From positions 1,550,001 through 1,614,000 of the forward strand of contig NZ_CP176366.1 in the NCBI RefSeq assembly GCF_046244385.1: a stretch of DNA of 64,000 nucleotides, in the 5' to 3' direction. A model generated the notes under the pieces. That model did no database searches. It was given only the letters and a program-made list of their open reading frames with translations, and had not been told where the DNA came from. Numbering within the stretch: position 1 is the first letter of the stretch; each line of letters starts with the position of its first letter. Shown here in pieces: positions 1-7,912 of the stretch. The stretch comes from Methanospirillum stamsii. GTDB lineage: Archaea > Halobacteriota > Methanomicrobia > Methanomicrobiales > Methanospirillaceae. Both the position numbers and the translations under genes were made by a program.

Positions 1-10
1 TTGATTCAAA

Positions 11-286
11 TCAAATCCGACCAGCATCCATGTAGATCTTTATTAATCCCGCTTCATCCAGGGTGCAATCAATTAGATCAAAGAATTGTGGATGAGACAG
101 GCTTAGTTGTTCTGCCATTCTGCAAAGCAATTGATCACTGATCTCCTTTTTTCCATGTGAAACCCAGGTACGAATTCCGGTATCTTTTCCATTATACCTG
201 AAAACCAATTTGATATGGTTTGACATGGTCATTTCAAAACCTTTCTTCATAAGTCGGCGAAGGATTATCTGGTTCTTTCTTGTCAA
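11..286 (-). CDS. HicA-like small toxin candidate
   Basis: A 91-residue basic protein. An early K-K-G-F-E-M block is followed by a conserved-looking His (S-N-H-I-K-L), and a C-terminal helix carries S-H-P-Q-F-F-D-L-I-D-C. This layout resembles compact HicA-type double-stranded-RNA-binding mRNA interferases, but the match is by eye. The start is TTG at 286, chosen because TTGA overlaps the stop of the upstream gene (285-283), which indicates translational coupling. Toxin-antitoxin pairs of this order (larger protein first, small basic protein second) are common in methanogens. No ATG lies close to the overlap; an internal Met 12 residues in is the alternative start. Function is inferred from size, order and weak motif similarity. 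Confidence 0.55.
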   Translation of the reverse strand: MTRKNQIILRRLMKKGFEMTMSNHIKLVFRYNGKDTGIRTWVSHGKKEISDQLLCRMAEQLSLSHPQFFDLIDCTLDEAGLIKIYMDAGRI

Positions 287-711
287 GACGAACTCTCCGA
301 GGGTACAATTGAGCCATATTTTTCTCTTAACTCTAAGGCATCTCTACCCAGGGTATTCTCATCGCCTAAAACAAAGTCCTTCCAGTTTTCTTCAAACTCA
401 TCAAGAATATTCTTCATACCATCATAAACATTTGAAGCAACGACAAGCAGACGGTATTCGTTATTAAACAGAATATATTCATCCTCATCTATTTCTACAT
501 TGATCTCAACAGGCTTTTTTAACTCAATAATTTTCTGGTTTATCTTCACATGCATGAGTGGAATAATAAAAGGTATCTGTTGTTGTGGATGAGTGCCAAA
601 TTCTGCTAATCTTCCGATAATATCACTATATGTCTCACGAGGGTGGAGTTTGAGATGATTGAGTTGGTTTTTTACAGACGATGCAATTTTTATTGATGTC
701 ATGTCTGGCAT
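283..711 (-). CDS. Antitoxin-like partner of the HicA-like gene
   Basis: About 143 residues. The N-terminal 35 residues (M-T-S-I-K-I-A then a helix and R-E-T-Y-S-D-I-I) look like a ribbon-helix-helix or AbrB-style DNA-binding start. The middle is beta-rich and acidic (V-E-I-N-V-E-I-D-E-D-E-Y). The tail has a W-K-D-F motif followed by L-G-R-D-A-L-E-L, a tail style I associate with small methanogen antitoxins. I chose the ATG at 711 because a TATA-like box at 735-742 would start transcription almost exactly there, giving a leaderless message. ATG 702 and a GTG-type start at 729 are alternatives. The gene overlaps the downstream small basic gene by 3 bases, so the two are probably one toxin-antitoxin operon. 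Confidence 0.55.
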   Translation of the reverse strand: MPDMTSIKIASSVKNQLNHLKLHPRETYSDIIGRLAEFGTHPQQQIPFIIPLMHVKINQKIIELKKPVEINVEIDEDEYILFNNEYRLLVVASNVYDGMKNILDEFEENWKDFVLGDENTLGRDALELREKYGSIVPSESSS

Positions 712-734
712 ACCACTAAGTACCACCACAGAAG

Positions 735-742
735 TATAAATA
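735..742 (-). promoter_or_regulatory. TATA box of the toxin-antitoxin pair
   Basis: TATTTATA on the minus strand, centred about 27 bases upstream of ATG 711. That is the usual archaeal TATA-to-start distance for a leaderless transcript. Seen by eye only. Confidence 0.4.
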
Positions 743-819
743 AAAATCGATTATAAAATGCGAGATAATTAAAGAAAATGATTCGGTGCCAAAATGATGG
801 TTTTTGGCTTTTTTCTTTC

Positions 820-1190
820 AGTTTGATCCTTATCACCCCCCTGGATTGGTGCGTCTTGGGTGGAGGATGGTGAGGAGACTGTCGGGATAATTTCAGAGAT
901 GAATAAGAATCCAGACAGGTTGATTGTTGATCATTACACATTGGATGAAAGGTGGGAAAAGCACCTCCGGCCCTATGTTTCCCGGATCTTTGTCATTGAT
1001 GATCTTGCTGACCGGGTGGAAAGATGCTGGGACCGGAGTATCCCCTGCTTCAGTTGATTTATACAGAACTGTATGATCGTATCCCCCACGTGAAGGACCA
1101 ATCTGGCGAAGTCAGATTTTTTGCCAAGGTAGAACGGAATAACCTGTTTCATATCGTAATTGAGGAAATTATTTTTCTGAAGCGGTTTAT
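820..1190 (+). pseudogene. pseG fragment, module copy A
   Basis: Broken middle part of a PseG-like gene (UDP-sugar hydrolase of pseudaminic acid synthesis). The reading L-I-V-D-H-Y then L-D-E-R-W-E-K-H-L-R-P and S-R-I-F-V-I-D-D-L-A-D-R-V matches the intact gene at 11841-13388. It lacks the 5' end. It also has an internal deletion near 1018 that joins 'gaccgggtg' directly to 'gaaagatgctgg', so the reading frame fails. The end (about 1150-1228) is a linker shared by all module copies and runs straight into the rpn gene. It is non-functional. Confidence 0.75.
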
Positions 1191-1229
1191 TTCAAAAAAA
1201 TAATAACCAATCCTATCTTACTCATTCGG

Positions 1230-2222
1230 GTGAGTCCGGACGAATACCGGGTGAAGATTGATGAAGCAGCGAAGTTCCTGTTCACCGCTTCAAACGACAC
1301 CCTGATTGAGTTTCTCTCCGCTATCTTTTCTCTCCCGCTTAACAAGGAGACCCTGCGTGTAGTGCCGATCTCAACTGAGTATATCACCCATAGTCCGGTG
1401 TATTCCCGTCACTACCCGGATATTGTACTTGAAGTTCGTGGATTATCTGATGAACACCCCCTCTTTCATGTCGAGATCCAGACCGGGTATGATTCAATGA
1501 TGGATGTGAGAATGGTAAAATACGGGTATCTCATCGGCGCATCACGTTCAGAGAACGGTTCCGATGATATCCGCGTCATTACCATCCCCCATCAGGTGGT
1601 CATCTATCTTGAGGAGCATAGCCGGATAACTGATACCCTGCAGGTAAAGATAGTGCTCCCGGACGGTTCTGATCTCCTGTATTCTGTGCCCGTGTTGAAA
1701 CTCTACCAATATCCTGTAGAGGTACTCGGGAAGATGGAGCTCTATCTCCTCCTGCCCCTGGTTCTGGTGAAGTATCGGAAGAGGTTCGAACTACTTGTTA
1801 ACAGAAAACATACTGGCAGGGAAGAGTTTGACCAGATTGTTGGGGAGATAATTCAAGATATTGAGACCATCATCTCCTTCTCCTCTGAGGCAGGGGAAGA
1901 AGGGAGGATGGATGAGGAGACAAAAGATATTATTCTCTCTACAACAATTGAGATGTACAGACAACTGCATCGAAAATACATCAAGGACGAGCGTGTTCAG
2001 GGGAAGGTGGATTATATGATTGAGAGTGTTAGGCAGAAGTGGCATACCATTGGGCTGGAAGAAGGTATTGAGAAGGGTATTGAGAAGGGTATAGAAAAAG
2101 GGATCGAGCAAGGAGTAAAAACAGTTGCAAAGAACCTGCTGATGATCGGAATAGATGATGCAGTGATCTTACAGGTGACTGGCCTGACACCTGAAGAATT
2201 GGAGAGGATTAAGGGGGAGTAA
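1230..2222 (+). CDS. Rpn-family PD-(D/E)XK nuclease, copy A
   Basis: A 330-residue protein of the Rpn/COG5464 family (also labelled PD-(D/E)XK 'putative transposase'). The nuclease core sits in the first 130 residues: Y-P-D-I-V-L-E-V supplies the acidic position and F-H-V-E-I-Q the E-x-Q that replaces the usual E-x-K. E. coli RpnA, a family member, is known to be a DNA nuclease that raises RecA-independent recombination. The C-terminus carries tandem G-I-E-K units followed by a short helical tail. The start is GTG at 1230, shared by all copies; I see no clear ribosome site. It lies directly behind a pseG fragment. An in-frame ATG at 2016 with AGGTG six bases before it could start a separate C-terminal product (own entry). 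Near-identical paralogues lie at 5841, 7913 and 35370. Confidence 0.85.
   Translation: MSPDEYRVKIDEAAKFLFTASNDTLIEFLSAIFSLPLNKETLRVVPISTEYITHSPVYSRHYPDIVLEVRGLSDEHPLFHVEIQTGYDSMMDVRMVKYGYLIGASRSENGSDDIRVITIPHQVVIYLEEHSRITDTLQVKIVLPDGSDLLYSVPVLKLYQYPVEVLGKMELYLLLPLVLVKYRKRFELLVNRKHTGREEFDQIVGEIIQDIETIISFSSEAGEEGRMDEETKDIILSTTIEMYRQLHRKYIKDERVQGKVDYMIESVRQKWHTIGLEEGIEKGIEKGIEKGIEQGVKTVAKNLLMIGIDDAVILQVTGLTPEELERIKGE
2016..2222 (+). CDS. Possible intragenic small protein of rpn copy A
   Basis: Codon 263 of rpn copy A is ATG. AGGTG (2005-2009) sits six bases before it, close to the archaeal GGAGGTGATC ribosome site. Translation from here gives about 68 residues: the M-I-E-S-V-R-Q-K-W start, the G-I-E-K repeats and the helical tail. 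Equivalent in-frame codons are ATG 6627 (copy B), TTG 8699 (copy C) and ATG 34584 on the minus strand (copy D). In enteric bacteria some rpn genes are reported to encode a short C-terminal protein from an internal start that neutralises the full-length nuclease. Extending that to this archaeon is inference. Confidence 0.3.
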   Translation: MIESVRQKWHTIGLEEGIEKGIEKGIEKGIEQGVKTVAKNLLMIGIDDAVILQVTGLTPEELERIKGE

Positions 2223-2303
2223 TCCCTCTTTCATTCATTTTCTCTCTGCCTTTTTTTATCTCCTTTCTCTCATATTTTTCGGTCTTCTTTTCCATCAATA
2301 ATA

Positions 2304-2611
2304 ACTCCCATAGTCCGGTGTATTCCCGTCACTACCCGGATATTGTTCTTGAAGTTCGTGGATTATCTGATGAGCACCCGCTCTTTCATGTCGAGATCCA
2401 GACCGGGTATGATTCGATGATGGATGTGAGAATGGGAAAATACGGATATCTCATCGGTGTATCGCGTTCAGACTTCGATTCCGATGATATCCGTGTCATT
2501 ACCATCCCAGAACCTGTCGGTCATCTATCTAGAGGAACATAACCGGATTGCGGATGCACTGAAGGTAAAGTTAATTCTGCCGGAGGGTTCTGACCTTCTA
2601 TGTACTGTTCC
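2304..2611 (+). pseudogene. rpn fragment disrupted by an insertion sequence
   Basis: A piece of an rpn gene corresponding to about codons 52-155 of copy A (Y-S-R-H-Y-P-D-I onward). It has no 5' end. A frameshift lies near 2507-2515, where 'cccagaacctgtcgg' replaces the copy A sequence 'ccccatcaggtgg'. The 3' end is interrupted by the insertion sequence at 2612; the first bases after the element (4251-4263) continue the frame for a few codons to a stop. It follows copy A directly, so it is a second, decayed tandem copy. Its sequence differs more from the other copies than they differ from each other. Confidence 0.7.
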
Positions 2612-4250
2612 GGACAGTGTCCAAAAATCAGGTGATTCACTAAGAAATCCTACTTTTTCTATTTAATATAAATAAGTAAATTATAGCATTAAATATAAAT
2701 ATATAAATATGATTTCAATACTTTCCACATTACAAAATTTTGGACTTTTTCAACCACTTAAAACATTGTTTCATGGATTATCCAATTCCTATGAGTATTC
2801 ATAAAATGGTGTTTTGCGTTATACAGAAAACCCAAAATGTATTGATTGTGGATCGATCATGAATCAAAATGGTTATAATATTATCACAAAGCGTCACATC
2901 GGCTCGATAAAAGTTGGAAAATATCTGTGTCCTATTTGTAATACTATCCATCATACTGATGTTAGCTTTTGGAAGGAACAAAACGGCCTAATTACGGAGG
3001 TAATGGGCAAATTATTGATGTGCCTCAAAAATGGTGGTGACTCATATAGACGTATGGCTCAAATATCTGGCTTTATTCTTCCATTTAAAAAATCAACGAT
3101 GTTTTCAAAATTTTCAGAAATTGTCGAATTAACAGAATCTACTCCATCAATCCCTCAAGGTAAAATCGCAATTCTCAATTTTGATGAGGAATATCTAAAA
3201 ATCGCTGGAAAATGGAGATATAGACTAACCCTCTTAAATTACAAAACTAAAATCCCGATTGCCGAAAAGGTTGTTAAAAATCTCACCAATGAAATTATTC
3301 GTGACTTTTTGAAATCGAGTTTTAATCCTGCGCCATATGAAAAAATATTCGTCGTGACAGATTTAAAACCCGGATATAAAGAAATCTTGAAATCTCTCTT
3401 TGGAGAAAAATTGATTCACCAGTACTGTATATTTCATCTTTACCAGTTGATCTGCAAAGAATTCTCTAAATCCTCTTCACTTTCTGAATTTTTATTGCAA
3501 TACAAATTGATGAATATTTTTTACGATTATGAGATGGAAGTACTTCAAATAGAGAAAAAGGTACACGAAGAAAAAAAACTTAACGAGCTGGATAAAAAAG
3601 AATTAAAATGTTGGATCAAAATTCAAAAAGAAGAATTATATGCTTACTTTTTCAATTCCCGAAATAATGATTCTAAAAAATTGCGAGACCCTGTCGAAGC
3701 TTATTATAAAATGTTACAGGTTGCTGAGGAATACGATGAATTACCAGTTAATATCCAGAAGCGTATTGATATGATTGATGACTCAATACTGAATTTCCTC
3801 GCATATAGATCCATTCCTGATGCACCAGCTACAAACAATGCGATAGAAGGTTATTTTTCTGTTACCACTAACCCAATTCTTAAAAGGCAAATGAAAACCA
3901 TAGAAGGAGCTGAAAGGTCGATAAAAAGCTATGCGATTGAAAGAACATCTCATTATTTGATAAAAAAGGGAACTGAGAAAGTTACACCTCAAATCACCCT
4001 ACTTGAGTTGATTATTCCGTTGAGAATTTTAGGAAATCCTATTTAAAAGTAGTATTGAGGAAAAAAAGGTTTTGTGGGGGATGGTGTCGTTATGTATTGG
4101 AAATTTAATCTAGCAATATGAAATGTTCTAGATTTTTACACTATTTTTTTCCAATGTGAACGCTAAAAATTTTAGATGAAAATTTTTTGAAACGATGAGA
4201 ATAATTTTGATCCAGTTTTTCAATTTTCACCCGATTTTTGGACACTGTCC
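2612..4250 (+). mobile_element. Complete insertion sequence with terminal inverted repeats
   Basis: About 1.64 kb. The left end 2612-2634 and the reverse complement of 4228-4250 agree at 22 of 23 positions (core GGACAGTGTCCAAAAATC). TGTTCC precedes the left end (2606-2611) and follows the right end (4251-4256). The target duplication is therefore at least 6 bp, or 8 bp if the terminal GG is counted as target. It carries one transposase gene. The body is visibly more AT-rich than its flanks, which fits recent arrival. Intact ends and gene suggest it may be active. The IS family was not determined. Confidence 0.82.
2814..4046 (+). CDS. DDE transposase
   Basis: 410 residues. The N-terminus has two zinc-ribbon pairs (C-I-D-C and C-P-I-C). 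A MULE/IS256-like catalytic core follows: D in N-F-D-E-E-Y, D in V-T-D-L-K-P-G-Y, then C-x2-H (Y-C-I-F-H-L), and E in T-N-N-A-I-E-G-Y-F. The order D-D-E and the N-N-A-I-E-G-Y motif support a cut-and-paste transposase. The first usable start is TTG at 2814; a stop lies a few codons before it in frame. A short ATG-initiated reading frame in another phase overlaps the start, so translation may be more complex. The gene lies wholly inside the element at 2612-4250. Confidence 0.85.
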   Translation: MRYTENPKCIDCGSIMNQNGYNIITKRHIGSIKVGKYLCPICNTIHHTDVSFWKEQNGLITEVMGKLLMCLKNGGDSYRRMAQISGFILPFKKSTMFSKFSEIVELTESTPSIPQGKIAILNFDEEYLKIAGKWRYRLTLLNYKTKIPIAEKVVKNLTNEIIRDFLKSSFNPAPYEKIFVVTDLKPGYKEILKSLFGEKLIHQYCIFHLYQLICKEFSKSSSLSEFLLQYKLMNIFYDYEMEVLQIEKKVHEEKKLNELDKKELKCWIKIQKEELYAYFFNSRNNDSKKLRDPVEAYYKMLQVAEEYDELPVNIQKRIDMIDDSILNFLAYRSIPDAPATNNAIEGYFSVTTNPILKRQMKTIEGAERSIKSYAIERTSHYLIKKGTEKVTPQITLLELIIPLRILGNPI

Positions 4251-4432
4251 TGTTCCGGTATAATCCCGTAACTTCTTTATACATTTTTGATACTTTTTTC
4301 ATTCCCCTTCGGTAGTAGTCTTATCAATATTATTCGAATGGGAAGTACATTACTCTCCGGGCCATCTTACCAATACAATGATGTGGTTCGGGTACATATT
4401 ATTAATTCTGGATCTGATTATACAAGATATCT

Positions 4433-4651
4433 ATGGAGTTTAAGATAATTATTGAGCAGGATGAAGACGGGTGGTATGTAGTATCTGTCCCCGCTCTCCC
4501 AGGTTGTATTTCACAAGGAAAAACTGAAGATGAAGCACGGATCAATATTGCGGAAGCGATAGAATTACATCTTTCTGCTCTTGCCCGAGATGGAATTCCT
4601 TTAGTACCTGATCACAATAAAACAGTGAGTTTTATCTCGGTTCAGGTATGA
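4433..4651 (+). CDS. hicB: HicB-family antitoxin
   Basis: 72 residues with the HicB partial RNase H-like fold: F-K-I-I-I-E-Q-D-E-D-G-W-Y-V, then V-P-A-L-P-G-C-I-S-Q-G-K-T-x2-E-A, then a helix with N-I-x-E-A-I. It is short and lacks an added DNA-binding domain, as in many archaeal HicB proteins. It binds and inhibits the HicA encoded next; the two overlap by ATGA (4648-4651). The pair lies just behind the insertion sequence. Confidence 0.85.
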   Translation: MEFKIIIEQDEDGWYVVSVPALPGCISQGKTEDEARINIAEAIELHLSALARDGIPLVPDHNKTVSFISVQV

Positions 4652-4875
4652 ATCCAGGAAAGTTAACGATATTATCTGGTTCAGAGGTCATTAAAGCCTT
4701 GGGAAAAATCGGGTATTTTGTGAACGATCAGAAAGGAAGTCATATTCATCTTCGCCATGCTTACCGAAGGCCGGTAACTGTGCCGAATCATCCAGAAATC
4801 GCTAGAGGGACGCTTCGAACAATTATTGGCCAGGTTGATATAGATCCTGAAGAATTTTTGGGTCTTATCCGTTGA
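4648..4875 (+). CDS. hicA: HicA-family mRNA interferase toxin
   Basis: 75 residues. HicA toxins cleave mRNA in translation arrest through a conserved His in a dsRNA-binding fold. Here G-S-H-I-H-L-R-H supplies that His after the helix S-G-S-E-V-I-K-A-L. It is followed by the typical V-T-V-P-N-H-P-E-I strand and the helix T-L-R-T-I-I-G-Q. All family landmarks are present, so it looks intact. It is translationally coupled to hicB by a 4-base overlap. Confidence 0.88.
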   Translation: MNPGKLTILSGSEVIKALGKIGYFVNDQKGSHIHLRHAYRRPVTVPNHPEIARGTLRTIIGQVDIDPEEFLGLIR

Positions 4876-5219
4876 TTTTTTTATTGGAAATATGAATCTT
4901 TCATGTAATTGTATATTCACTTCATATTAATATGAGGAATCCTGATAAAATTATCCGCAAATTAAAATACCATGAAGAATCACTCCTCAAGAAATCAGCG
5001 TGATCAGGTTCTGCTCTATCTTATTATGTGAAGAGGCTGATGGAGAAACATTCCTGTATTATGGGGAAATGATCACATAAGGTTATTCTATACATAATCA
5101 CACCTGGACAGGAATATCTTTATCATCCAGAGAAGGACAGGTGAACGTGCGAAAAGGTCGTAATGCCCCGAGGATATGTAACAAAATAACAATCCTGCAA
5201 GAATAATGAATACAGAAGG
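4876..5219 (+). other. No gene seen
   Basis: 344 bases between hicA and the next pseG relic. I see only short stop-rich frames and no hairpin followed by a T tract. The last part (about 5100-5219) is probably remnant sequence leading into the module but matches nothing I can name. Confidence 0.5.
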
Positions 5220-5814
5220 ATGATTATCACCATTCGCACCGATGCATCCGTCGCTATCGGGATCGGTCATGTCATGAGATGCATGAACCCTTGCCGGAGA
5301 TCTGCGAGATAGAGGTACATCGGTCTCGTTTATTTGCCGGGAACACGACAGGTATCTCTATGACCACATTGAGGGTCAGGAATTTATTGTCCACCGTTTA
5401 AGGAAAGGTACAGATCCTATTTCTCTATCTCCGGCGTTTAATCCTTATCACGGCCCCTGGTTTGATGTGTCGTGGTAAGAGGATGCCGAGGAGACTGTCA
5501 GGATAATTTCAGGGATGAATAAGAATCCGGACTGGCTGACCGGGTGTATAACTGCAATCTCCTTTTGGATTAAAACCTGGTTGAAGGGATGGAGACGAGG
5601 TACGATGACAAGGCCCTTTCCTCGTGTGGAAAGATGCTGGGACCGGAGTATGCCCCTGCTTCAGTTGATTTATAAAGAACTGTATGATCGTATCCTCCAC
5701 GTGAAGGACCAGTCAGGCGAAGTTAGATTTTTTGCCAGGGTAGAACGGAATAACCTGTTTCATATCGTAATTGAGGAAATGATTTTTCTGAAGCGGTTTA
5801 TTTCAAAAAAATAA
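5220..5814 (+). pseudogene. pseG fragment, module copy B
   Basis: Starts with an ATG and the correct PseG N-terminus (I-T-I-R-T-D-A-S, then G-H-V-M-R-C) but is destroyed. There is a frameshift after 'gatgcat' near 5283. A stop replaces Glu after G-x-S-W (TAA near 5477). A deletion of about 100 bases near 5540 joins 'gactggctga' to 'ccgggtgtataact', removing the L-I-V-D-H-Y to D-D-L segment. The deletion ends lie at short shared 'gctga' sequences, as expected for slipped or microhomology deletion. The 3' part is the linker common to all modules. Confidence 0.8.
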
Positions 5815-5840
5815 TAACCAATCCTATCTTACTCATTCGG

Positions 5841-6845
5841 GTGAGTCCGGACGAATACCGGGTGAAGATTGATGAAGCAGCGAAGTTCCTGTTCACCGCT
5901 TCAAACGACACCCTGATTGAGTTTCTCTCCGCTATCTTCTCTCTCCCACTTAACAAGGAGACTCTCCGTGTAGTGCCGATCTAAACTGAGTATATCTGTA
6001 ATAGTCCGGTGTATTCCCGTCACTACCCGGATATTGTACTTGAAGTTCGTGGATTATCTGATGAGCACCCGCTCTTTCATGTCGAGATCCAGACCGGATA
6101 TGATTCGATGATGGATGTGAGAATGGTAAAATACGGGTATCTCATCGGCGCATCGCATTCAGAGAACGGTTCCGATGATATCCGCGTCATTACCATCCCG
6201 CATCAGGTGGTCATCTACCTTGAGGAGCATAGCCGGATAAATGATACCCTGCAGGTAAAGATAGTACTTCCGGACGGTTCTGATCTTCTGTATTCTGTAC
6301 CTGTTCTGAAACTCTATCAATATCCTGTAGAGGTACTCGGGAAGATGGATCTCTATCTCCTCCTGCCCCTGGTTCTGGTGAAGTATCGGAAGAGGTTCGA
6401 ACTGCTTGTTAACAGAAAACATACTGGCAGGGAAGAGTTTGACCAGATTGTTGAAGAGATAATTCGAGATATTGAGACCATCATATCCTTCTCCTCTGAA
6501 GCAGGGGAAGAAGGGAGGATGGATGAGGAGACAAAAGATATTATTCTCTCTACAACAATTGAGATGTATAAACAACTGCATCGAAAATACATCAAGGACC
6601 AGCGTGTTCAGGGGAAGGTGGATTATATGATTGAGAGCGTTAGGCAGAAGTGGCATACCATTGGGCTGGAAGAAGGGATTGAAAAAGGTATTGAGAAGGG
6701 TATTGAGAAAGGGATAGAAAAAGGGATCGAGCAAGGAGTAAAAACAGTCGCGAAGAACCTGCTGATGATCGGAATAGATGATGCAGTGATCTTACAGGTG
6801 ACCGGCCTGACACCTGAAGAATTGGAGAGGATTAAGGGGGAGTAA
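5841..6845 (+). pseudogene. rpn copy B, interrupted by a nonsense codon
   Basis: Same gene as copy A, but codon 48 is TAA (5982-5984) where copy A has TCA. The rest of the frame is open. An in-frame GTG at 6009 could allow re-initiation of a 278-residue product that keeps the D and E-x-Q catalytic motifs but loses the first 56 residues. The C-terminus has four G-I-E-K units plus G-I-E-Q, one more than copy A. The internal ATG at 6627 with its AGGTG is kept, so a short C-terminal product could still be made even if the nuclease is dead. Confidence 0.75.
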
Positions 6846-7205
6846 TCCCTCTTTCATTCATTTTCTCTCTGCCTTTTTTTATCTCCTTTCTCTCATATTT
6901 TTCGGTCTTCTTTTCCATCAATAAAATAAATAATCCGGACCTAATGTACAATCCAGGTTTTATTGTGGCGCAGAATGCATTGCCCTGAAGGCTTTTTCCC
7001 CAATAGGTTAATAGATGGGGTTGCAACTATCTCACCAAAGAAAGATATTTAGGAGGCAGCACGAGCCTTCCCTGCAGGATTCGCTCCTGGGCCCACCAGA
7101 CCTTTTGTAGGTATCCTCCACGAAGGGACAACCGTGCGATGAACTGTGAAGGTTTGACGTTCAGAAAAAGGATAATAACCTGATAAGAATAGTGTAAAAG
7201 AAAAA
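6846..7205 (+). other. Module 3' tail and sequence without genes
   Basis: The first 80 bases (to about 6925) repeat almost exactly the 80 bases after copy A (2223-2303), so the duplicated unit extends past the stop codon. The rest, up to the next pseG relic, shows no convincing reading frame, RNA or hairpin. Confidence 0.55.
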
Positions 7206-7886
7206 GTTACTATCACTATCCGCACCGATGCACCTACCGCTATTGGCACTGGACAAGTTATGAGATGCCTCACCTTTGCCGGAGATCTGCGAGATAGAGG
7301 TACATCGGTCTCGTTTATTTGCCGGGAACACGACAGGTATCTCTATGACCACATTGAGGGTCAGGAATTTATTGTCCGCCGTTTAAGGAAAGGTGCAGAT
7401 CCTATTTCTCTATCTCCGGCGTTTAATCCTTATTACGGCCCCTGGCTTGGTGTATAATGGGAGGAGTATGGTGAGGAGACTGTCGGGATAATTTCAGAGA
7501 TGAATAAGATACCTGACTGGCTGATTGTTGATCATTACGCATTGGATGAGAGATGGGAAAAGCACCTCCGGGCCTCTGTTTCCCGGATATTTATCATTGA
7601 TGATCTTGTTAACCGGGTGTATAACTGCGATGTTCTTTTGGATCAAAACCTGGTTGAAGGGATGGAGACGAGGTACGATGACAAGGCCCTTTCCTCGTGT
7701 GGAAAGATACTGGGACCGGAGTATCCCCTGCTTCAGTTGATTTATACAGAATTGTATGATCGTATCCCCCACGTGAAGGACCAATCTGGCGAAGTCAGAT
7801 TTTTTGCCAAGGTAGAACGGAATAACCTGTTTCATATCGTAATTGAGGAAATTATTTTTCTGAAGCGGTTTATTTCAAAAAAATAA
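7206..7886 (+). pseudogene. pseG fragment, module copy C
   Basis: The longest of the relics. It keeps most of the N-terminal PseG half: I-T-I-R-T-D-A, G-Q-V-M-R-C (the catalytic-site His is replaced by Gln), then L-I-V-D-H-Y-A-L-D-E-R-W, and D-Q-N-L-V-E-G-M-E-T-R-Y. The ATG start is replaced by GTT and an in-frame TAA follows L-G-V (7454-7456). The frame from ATG 7500 to 7886 (128 residues) is open but lacks the N-terminal site. It ends in the common linker that leads to rpn copy C. Confidence 0.8.
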
Positions 7887-7912
7887 TAACCAATCCTATC
7901 TTACTCATTCGG

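Noticed and set aside
699..941. An 80-codon minus-strand frame overlapping the antitoxin start and the pseG relic.
   Set aside because: It is antisense to the pseG relic, crosses a promoter and has no family features.
6159..6734. Long open frame of 191 codons on the strand opposite rpn copy B (similar ones opposite copies A, C and D).
   Set aside because: It mirrors the rpn codons (the G-I-E-K repeats become runs like F-L-N-T) and disappears or changes length between copies, so it is a shadow of the real gene.
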